Of a stretch of DNA of 64,000 bases, positions 56,696-64,000 are shown one piece after another. A model generated the notes under the pieces. It had not been told where the DNA came from. It did no database searches and worked only from the letters and a program-made list of their open reading frames with translations. The DNA lies in NCBI GenBank assembly GCA_031277855.1, contig JAITLO010000013.1:1-64000 (forward strand), written 5' to 3'. The stretch is from Acidovorax sp. GTDB taxonomy: Bacteria > Pseudomonadota > Gammaproteobacteria > Burkholderiales > Burkholderiaceae_C. Positions within the stretch are counted from its first letter, which is position 1, and each line of letters starts with the position of its first letter. A program made the translations under genes and the position numbers.

Positions 56696-57400
56696 ATGAA
56701 GCGTACTTTCAAAATCTACCGCTACGACCCCGATAAAGACGCCAAGCCCTACATGCAGACCGTCCAAGTCGAACTGGACGGCCATGAGCGCATGCTGCTG
56801 GACGCCCTGGTCAAGCTCAAGGCCCAGGACCCCACCATCTCCTTCCGCCGCTCCTGCCGCGAAGGCGTGTGCGGTTCGGACGCCATGAACATCAACGGCA
56901 AGAACGGCCTGGCCTGCCTGACGAACATGAACACCCTCAAGGGTGACATCGTCTTGAAGCCCCTGCCCGGTCTGCCCGTGATCCGCGACCTGATCGTGGA
57001 CATGACGCAGTTCTTCAAGCAGTACCACTCGATCAAGCCCTATCTGCAAAGCGATATCTACGCTACGCCGAGCAAGGAGCGTCTGCAGTCGCCCGAAGAG
57101 CGTGAAGAGCTCAACGGCCTGTACGAGTGCATTCTGTGCGCCAGCTGCTCCACCAGCTGCCCCAGCTTCTGGTGGAACCCCGACAAGTTCGTGGGCCCGG
57201 CCGGTCTGCTGCAGGCTTACCGCTTCATCGCGGACAGCCGCGACACGTTCACCGGCGAGCGTCTGGACAACTTGGAAGACCCGTACCGCCTGTTCCGCTG
57301 CCACACCATCATGAACTGCGTGGACGTGTGCCCCAAGCACCTGAACCCCACCAAGGCCATTGGCAAGATCAAGGAACTGATGGTCCGTCGGGCCATCTAA
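56696..57400 (+). CDS. sdhB: Succinate dehydrogenase iron-sulfur subunit
   Basis: A 234-residue electron-transfer subunit. The [2Fe-2S] ligands are in RRSCREGVCGSDAM and NGLACLTN. The [4Fe-4S] site is CILCASCSTSCPSFWW, and the [3Fe-4S] site is CHTIMNCVDVCPKHLNP with a further Cys. It begins MKRTFKIYRYDPDKD. It is followed after 11 bp by sdhE. Confidence 0.96.
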   Translation: MKRTFKIYRYDPDKDAKPYMQTVQVELDGHERMLLDALVKLKAQDPTISFRRSCREGVCGSDAMNINGKNGLACLTNMNTLKGDIVLKPLPGLPVIRDLIVDMTQFFKQYHSIKPYLQSDIYATPSKERLQSPEEREELNGLYECILCASCSTSCPSFWWNPDKFVGPAGLLQAYRFIADSRDTFTGERLDNLEDPYRLFRCHTIMNCVDVCPKHLNPTKAIGKIKELMVRRAI

Positions 57401-57411
57401 CTGGACACACC

Positions 57412-57705
57412 ATGACCGAGACGCTGCTCGAAGAACGAGAACGCGACCTGCTGCGCTGGCGTAGCCGACGTGGCCTGGTGGAGAACGATCTGTTCATCGA
57501 GCAGTTCTTCGCCGCCTACGGCGACCAGCTGACGCGGAGGCACGCAGCTGGCATGTCCGCCCTGATGGATCTGGCGGACAACGATCTGATGGACCTGTTC
57601 CTGCGCCGCAAGGAGCCGGAAGGTGCATTGGACACCCCCGAAGTTAGAGAAGTGCTCGAGCTGGTGCGCAAGCGCCAGCCGGGAGCACAGACACACACAA
57701 GCTAG
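57412..57705 (+). CDS. sdhE: FAD assembly factor SdhE
   Basis: A 97-residue helical protein that promotes covalent flavinylation of SdhA. The RGxxE motif required for this is present as [15 protein letters not shown]. It lies directly between sdhB and gltA, as expected. The tail ([12 protein letters not shown]) is variable. Confidence 0.9.
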   Translation: MTETLLEERERDLLRWRSRRGLVENDLFIEQFFAAYGDQLTRRHAAGMSALMDLADNDLMDLFLRRKEPEGALDTPEVREVLELVRKRQPGAQTHTS

Positions 57706-57737
57706 GCCCACTAGCTCATCAGAGAAGGAAGTTGGAA

Positions 57738-59048
57738 ATGAAATTAGCTGATAACAAAGCTACGCTGTCGTTCAGCAACGGCGCCCCCAGCGTCGAGCTG
57801 CCGGTCTACCAGGGCAATATTGGCCCGGATGTGATCGACATCCGCAAGCTCTACGGTCAATCCGGTATGTTCACCTACGACCCCGGCTTCCTCTCGACCG
57901 CATCCTGCCAGTCGGCGATCACCTATATCGACGGCGACAAGGGCGAGCTGCTGTACCGCGGCTACCCCATCGAGCAGCTGGCCAAGAACTGCAACTTCCT
58001 GGAAACCTGCTATTTGCTGCTGTACGGCGAGCTGCCCAACGAAGCGCAAAAGGCTGACTTCGAAAACCGCGTGACCCAGCACACCATGGTCAACGAGCAG
58101 ATGCAGTTCTTCCTGCGCGGCTTCCGCCGTGATGCTCACCCCATGGCCGTTCTGACCGGTCTGGTGGGCGGCATGTCGGCCTTCTACCATGACAGCACCG
58201 ACATCACCAACCCCGAGCACCGTGAAATCGCCGCGATCCGCCTGATCGCCAAGATGCCCACGCTGGTCTCCATGGCTTACAAGTACGGCATCGGTGCGCC
58301 CTACATGTACCCCAAGAACGACCTGAGCTACGCCGGCAACTTCATGCGCATGATGTTCGGCAACCCCTGCGAAGAGTACAAGGTGAACCCCGTGGTCGAG
58401 CGCGCGCTGGACCGCATCTTCATCCTGCACGCAGACCACGAGCAAAACGCCTCCACCTCCACCGTGCGCCTGTGCGGCTCCTCGGGTACCAACCCATTTG
58501 CCGCCATCTCCGCCGGTGTGGCCTGCCTGTGGGGCCCTGCCCACGGCGGCGCGAACGAAGCCTGCCTGAACATGCTGGAGCACATCCAGGCCAACGGCGG
58601 CATTGCCAAGGTCGGCGAGTTCATGGAGCAAGTCAAGGACAAGAACAGCGGCGTGAAGCTGATGGGCTTTGGCCACCGCGTCTACAAGAACTACGATCCC
58701 CGCGCCAAGCTGATGCAGGAAACCTGCAACGAAATCCTGCAAGAGCTGGGCCTGGAAAAGGATCCGCTGTTCGCACTGGCCAAGCAGCTGGAAAAGATTG
58801 CCCTGGAAGACGACTACTTCGTGCAGCGCAAGCTCTACCCGAACGTGGACTTCTACTCCGGCATCGTGCAGCGCGCCATCGGCATCCCTGTCAAGCTGTT
58901 CACCGGCATCTTCGCCCTGGCCCGCACCGTGGGCTGGATCGCCCAGCTCAACGAGCAAATGGCTGACCCCGAGTACAAGATCGGCCGTCCCCGCCAGCTG
59001 TTCACCGGCTCGGTGTCCCGCGACGTCAAGCCCATCGCCCAGCGTTGA
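57738..59048 (+). CDS. gltA: Citrate synthase (type II)
   Basis: A 436-residue hexameric-type citrate synthase. The catalytic His are in [14 protein letters not shown] and [16 protein letters not shown], the Asp in [10 protein letters not shown], and [12 protein letters not shown] binds substrate. The N-terminal part with [19 protein letters not shown] (in part) is typical of NADH-sensitive Gram-negative enzymes. The ATG at 57738 has AAGGAAG 8 nt upstream. It is the last gene of the sdh operon. Confidence 0.96.
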   Translation: MKLADNKATLSFSNGAPSVELPVYQGNIGPDVIDIRKLYGQSGMFTYDPGFLSTASCQSAITYIDGDKGELLYRGYPIEQLAKNCNFLETCYLLLYGELPNEAQKADFENRVTQHTMVNEQMQFFLRGFRRDAHPMAVLTGLVGGMSAFYHDSTDITNPEHREIAAIRLIAKMPTLVSMAYKYGIGAPYMYPKNDLSYAGNFMRMMFGNPCEEYKVNPVVERALDRIFILHADHEQNASTSTVRLCGSSGTNPFAAISAGVACLWGPAHGGANEACLNMLEHIQANGGIAKVGEFMEQVKDKNSGVKLMGFGHRVYKNYDPRAKLMQETCNEILQELGLEKDPLFALAKQLEKIALEDDYFVQRKLYPNVDFYSGIVQRAIGIPVKLFTGIFALARTVGWIAQLNEQMADPEYKIGRPRQLFTGSVSRDVKPIAQR

Positions 59049-59050
59049 TC

Positions 59051-59070
59051 TATGCGCCGCAAGGCGCATA
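59051..59070 (+). other. Hairpin directly after the gltA stop
   Basis: A perfect 8-bp stem TATGCGCC-GCAA-GGCGCATA with a GNRA tetraloop. It lies between the gltA stop and the terminator and may stabilise the mRNA end. Confidence 0.5.
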
Positions 59071-59080
59071 CCGACATGGC

Positions 59081-59115
59081 AAAAAGCCCGCATGCCTTGC
59101 GCCTGCGGGCTTTTT
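59081..59115. terminator. Bidirectional terminator gltA / pobA
   Basis: Stem AAAAAGCCCGCA / TGCGGGCTTTTT with an 11-nt loop and T-runs on both strands. It ends the sdh-gltA operon and the leftward pmd-pobA operon. Confidence 0.9.
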
Positions 59116-59156
59116 CTTTGTGCGCAAAGCCTTGTCCATGGGCTGCGGCCAGGCCT

Positions 59157-60344
<1,188 letters not shown>

Positions 60345-60380
60345 TCACATCGATAGCAAGCAATGCGCTCTGTGACTCGC

Positions 60381-62272
<1,892 letters not shown>

Positions 62273-62737
62273 TTAGTCCTTGTGCGCTTCTTGCGCTTTC
62301 ACACCGGCAGCGCCGGCATCGCCCGAAGGCCCTGCCTGGTGCTGGGCATCGCCTTCCTCGCCCACATAGCGGTTGCCCTCGGGCGAGCGCCCCCCGGCGA
62401 CCATCATGGCGCGGTAGGCTTCCTCGCTCATGCCGGTCATGGAGCCTGCCATTTGCTGAAAGCTTTTGCCATCCGTGGCACCGATCTTGGCCAGAAAGTA
62501 GATATTCCCACCCAGCTGCAAACAGCGGTTCAGATCGCGTACCAGCACGGCCTGTTTCTGCGCCTCGCTCATGGCCCAGGCATCGAGGTAGGCGCGCTCA
62601 TCCTGCTTGAAGCGCTGGCGGTTTTCGGCCCGCATCAGCGACATGCAGAACTGGTTGAGCCAATAGCCTTTGCGCGACTGATCGGCATCAAAAACAATGG
62701 TGCCGGGCACGTCCAGATAAGGTTTGTCCAATGCCAT
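62273..62737 (-). CDS. pmdA: Protocatechuate 4,5-dioxygenase, alpha subunit
   Basis: A 154-residue helical subunit that caps the active site of the dioxygenase. Family segments are YWLNQFCMSLMRAENRQRF, LDAWAMSEAQKQAVL and GGNIYFLAKIGATDGKSF. The C-terminal tail (AQHQAGPSGDAGAAG) is long and low in complexity. The ATG has AAGGAGA 6 nt upstream. It is separated from pmdD by 170 bp that contain a dispersed repeat. Confidence 0.93.
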   Translation of the reverse strand: MALDKPYLDVPGTIVFDADQSRKGYWLNQFCMSLMRAENRQRFKQDERAYLDAWAMSEAQKQAVLVRDLNRCLQLGGNIYFLAKIGATDGKSFQQMAGSMTGMSEEAYRAMMVAGGRSPEGNRYVGEEGDAQHQAGPSGDAGAAGVKAQEAHKD

Positions 62738-62833
62738 GCTGTCTCCTTGTCAACTCTTTTCGTTTTCTCCAGAGGGCGCCAAGCCAGGTACACAGCGCGC
62801 AAAACGGGCGCAGCCCAACGTCAGAGACACCGC

Positions 62834-62915
62834 GCAAGGGCCGCCCCGCCGCGCTGGTGTCGCCGGCTGCCCGTATGCCCCCCTGGGGGGAAGGCGCCGC
62901 AGGCGACTCAGGGGG
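62834..62915 (-). repeat. Dispersed palindromic repeat, copy 2
   Basis: On the minus strand the sequence starts CCCCCTGAGTCGCCTGCGGC, goes through CCCCCCAGGGGG and ends GCGGGGCGGCCCTTGC, as at 29763-29830. Its first bases provide the TGA stop codon (62908-62910) of pmdD and it fills most of the pmdD-pmdA gap. Confidence 0.65.
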
Positions 62916-63843
62916 GGCAAAATTCCTCCGGCCAATACAAGCGCATGGGGTTGTCCACCAGCAGCTTGCGCTGCAGCTCGGCCGTGGGTGCGATATGGGG
63001 GATGACGTCGACCAGCAGTCCGTCATCGGGCATGTGCTGCCGGAGGTTGGGGTGAGGCCAGTCCGTGCCCCACAGCACGCGCTCGGGAAACTCCTGGATC
63101 ACACGACGGGCAAAGGGCTGGACATCGCGGTAAGCGCCCTGCTCCAACGGTTGGCCCGGCAGCGCCGCTGGGCCGGTGAGGGACAGGCGCTCGGGGCAGC
63201 TGAGCTTGCTCCAGATGTTGGGATGCTCGCGCATCAACTGGAGAAACAACGCGAACTCCGCACTGTCCACGCCCTGGGCCACGTCCGGGCGGCCCATGTG
63301 GTCCACCACCACGGTGGTGGGCAAACGGGTGAAAAAGTCCCAGAGCTCGGGCAGGTCTGCGGCCTCGAAATACACCACCACATGCCAGCCCAACTGGGCG
63401 ATGCGGCCGGCAATCTCCAGCAGCTCATCCTTGGGCGTGAAGTCCACCAAACGCTTGACGAAGTTAAAGCGCACGCCGCGCACGCCGGCAGCGTGCAGGT
63501 CTTGCAGCTCCCCGTCCGTGACGCTGCGGCGCACCGTGGCCACGCCACGCGCCCGGCCCGCGCTGGCCCGGCAGGCATCAACCATGGCGCGGTTGTCTGC
63601 GCCATGGCAGGTGGCTTGCACAATCACATTGCGGGCAAAACCCAGGTGGTCGCGCAGCGCAAACAGCTGGGCCTTACCGGCGTCGCAAGGCGTGTATTTG
63701 CGCTCGGGCGCAAACGGAAACTCGTCGCCGGGCCCAAACACATGGCAATGGGCATCGACCGCGCCTGCGGGCAGCTGAAAGCGCGGTGTGGAGGGGCCTT
63801 GATACCAGTCCAGCCAGCCCGGTGTTTTTTCGAAGGCACTCAT
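62908..63843 (-). CDS. pmdD: 2-pyrone-4,6-dicarboxylate hydrolase
   Basis: A 311-residue amidohydrolase-family enzyme (LigI-like) that opens the pyrone ring to 4-oxalomesaconate. Metal/active-site motifs are VDAHCHVFGPG, VQATCHGADN, TVVVDHMGRPD, SKLSCPERLS and VLWGTDWPHPNLR. It starts 10 bp after pmdF. The last codons (EEFCPP and stop) run into the dispersed repeat, so the C-terminus may have been set by repeat insertion. Confidence 0.93.
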   Translation of the reverse strand: MSAFEKTPGWLDWYQGPSTPRFQLPAGAVDAHCHVFGPGDEFPFAPERKYTPCDAGKAQLFALRDHLGFARNVIVQATCHGADNRAMVDACRASAGRARGVATVRRSVTDGELQDLHAAGVRGVRFNFVKRLVDFTPKDELLEIAGRIAQLGWHVVVYFEAADLPELWDFFTRLPTTVVVDHMGRPDVAQGVDSAEFALFLQLMREHPNIWSKLSCPERLSLTGPAALPGQPLEQGAYRDVQPFARRVIQEFPERVLWGTDWPHPNLRQHMPDDGLLVDVIPHIAPTAELQRKLLVDNPMRLYWPEEFCPP

Positions 63844-63853
63844 AAACTGCCCC

Positions 63854-64000
63854 TCAATCTATGTAGTGCAGGCCGGCCTGGGCCAAAGGTTCCCGCATCT
63901 GGTACATGTCCAGCCCCAGCACGCCACTGGCCAGCCTGGCGCGTTTTTCCGTCTCCAGGCGCTCGCGTTTTTGCGCCGCCTCCAGCACCTGGACCGCACG
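63854..64000 (-). CDS. pmdF: 4-carboxy-4-hydroxy-2-oxoadipate aldolase, C-terminal part
   Basis: The last 48 codons of a gene that continues beyond the window. The frame reads ERLETEKRARLASGVLGLDM and ends MREPLAQAGLHYID, the tail of the RraA-like CHA/HMG aldolase family. This enzyme yields pyruvate and oxaloacetate, the last step of the 4,5-cleavage pathway. The order pmdF-D-A-B-C agrees with Comamonas. Confidence 0.85.
   Translation of the reverse strand, partial: RAVQVLEAAQKRERLETEKRARLASGVLGLDMYQMREPLAQAGLHYID

Noticed and set aside
54857..57340. Long leftward frame opposite sdhA and sdhB
   Set aside because: sdhA and sdhB have full catalytic motifs. The leftward translation is a mirror artefact rich in Val, Gly and His.

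Overview
The window is high-GC DNA from a betaproteobacterium of the family Comamonadaceae, most likely a Comamonas species. The strongest pointer is the protocatechuate 4,5-cleavage (pmd) gene order at the right end, which matches the Comamonas pmd operon. Supporting points are the ceoR/llpE-type efflux locus known from Burkholderiales, the parE - lytic transglycosylase - parC order, and two families of short palindromic dispersed repeats of the kind seen in Comamonadaceae. No rRNA, tRNA, insertion sequence or CRISPR array was recognised.

Layout. Positions 1-611 hold no convincing gene but contain two 132-nt copies of a structured element in inverted orientation, followed by further hairpins. 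From 612 to 8658 there is an RND efflux operon (alpha/beta hydrolase, periplasmic adaptor, pump, outer-membrane channel) read leftwards, divergent from a LysR regulator with a clear operator between them. From 8689 to 24567 the genes are a thiamine-diphosphate enzyme, a TRAP solute-binding protein paired with a luciferase-like monooxygenase, an alpha-E / circularly permuted ATP-grasp pair, comEC, a RidA-like protein, two tandem chemoreceptors, a small cysteine-rich protein and a hemolysin III-like protein. From 24562 to 28671 lies a tctB-tctA tricarboxylate or aromatic-acid transporter with its own two-component system. A lipoprotein and a methyltransferase follow. A small HxlR/SnoaL-like module is next, flanked by copies of the parC 3' end, and then the topoisomerase IV locus. 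From 37414 to 43390 there are an MFS transporter, small proteins, an SDR, a methyltransferase, dapA-bamC and an alanine-rich lipoprotein.

From 43604 to 59048 the window carries a TCA-cycle supercluster. Read leftwards are mdh, tam, a CitE-like lyase, an unknown exported protein, acnB and acnA. Read rightwards are a GntR-family regulator, sdhCDAB, sdhE and gltA. The regulator sits at the divergence point and a perfect palindrome lies inside its own promoter spacer, so it probably controls itself and perhaps mdh. From 59157 to the end, read leftwards, are pmdF (partial), pmdD, pmdA, pmdB, pmdC and pobA. Together they convert 4-hydroxybenzoate to protocatechuate and then, by 4,5-ring cleavage, toward pyruvate and oxaloacetate, which feed the adjacent TCA genes.

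Most notable observations: (1) the inverted structured element at 7-380, whose two copies have the same length and carry compensatory changes in three stems; (2) an in-frame 24-bp tandem expansion inside pmdB, the catalytic subunit of protocatechuate 4,5-dioxygenase; (3) duplication of the parC 3' end at the far side of the HxlR module, where it forms the C-terminus of the HxlR protein; (4) a duplicated start of the alpha-E gene that forms a 46-codon leader ORF overlapping the real start; (5) an LlpE-like hydrolase with Glu at the catalytic serine position; (6) a dispersed repeat that supplies the stop codon of pmdD.
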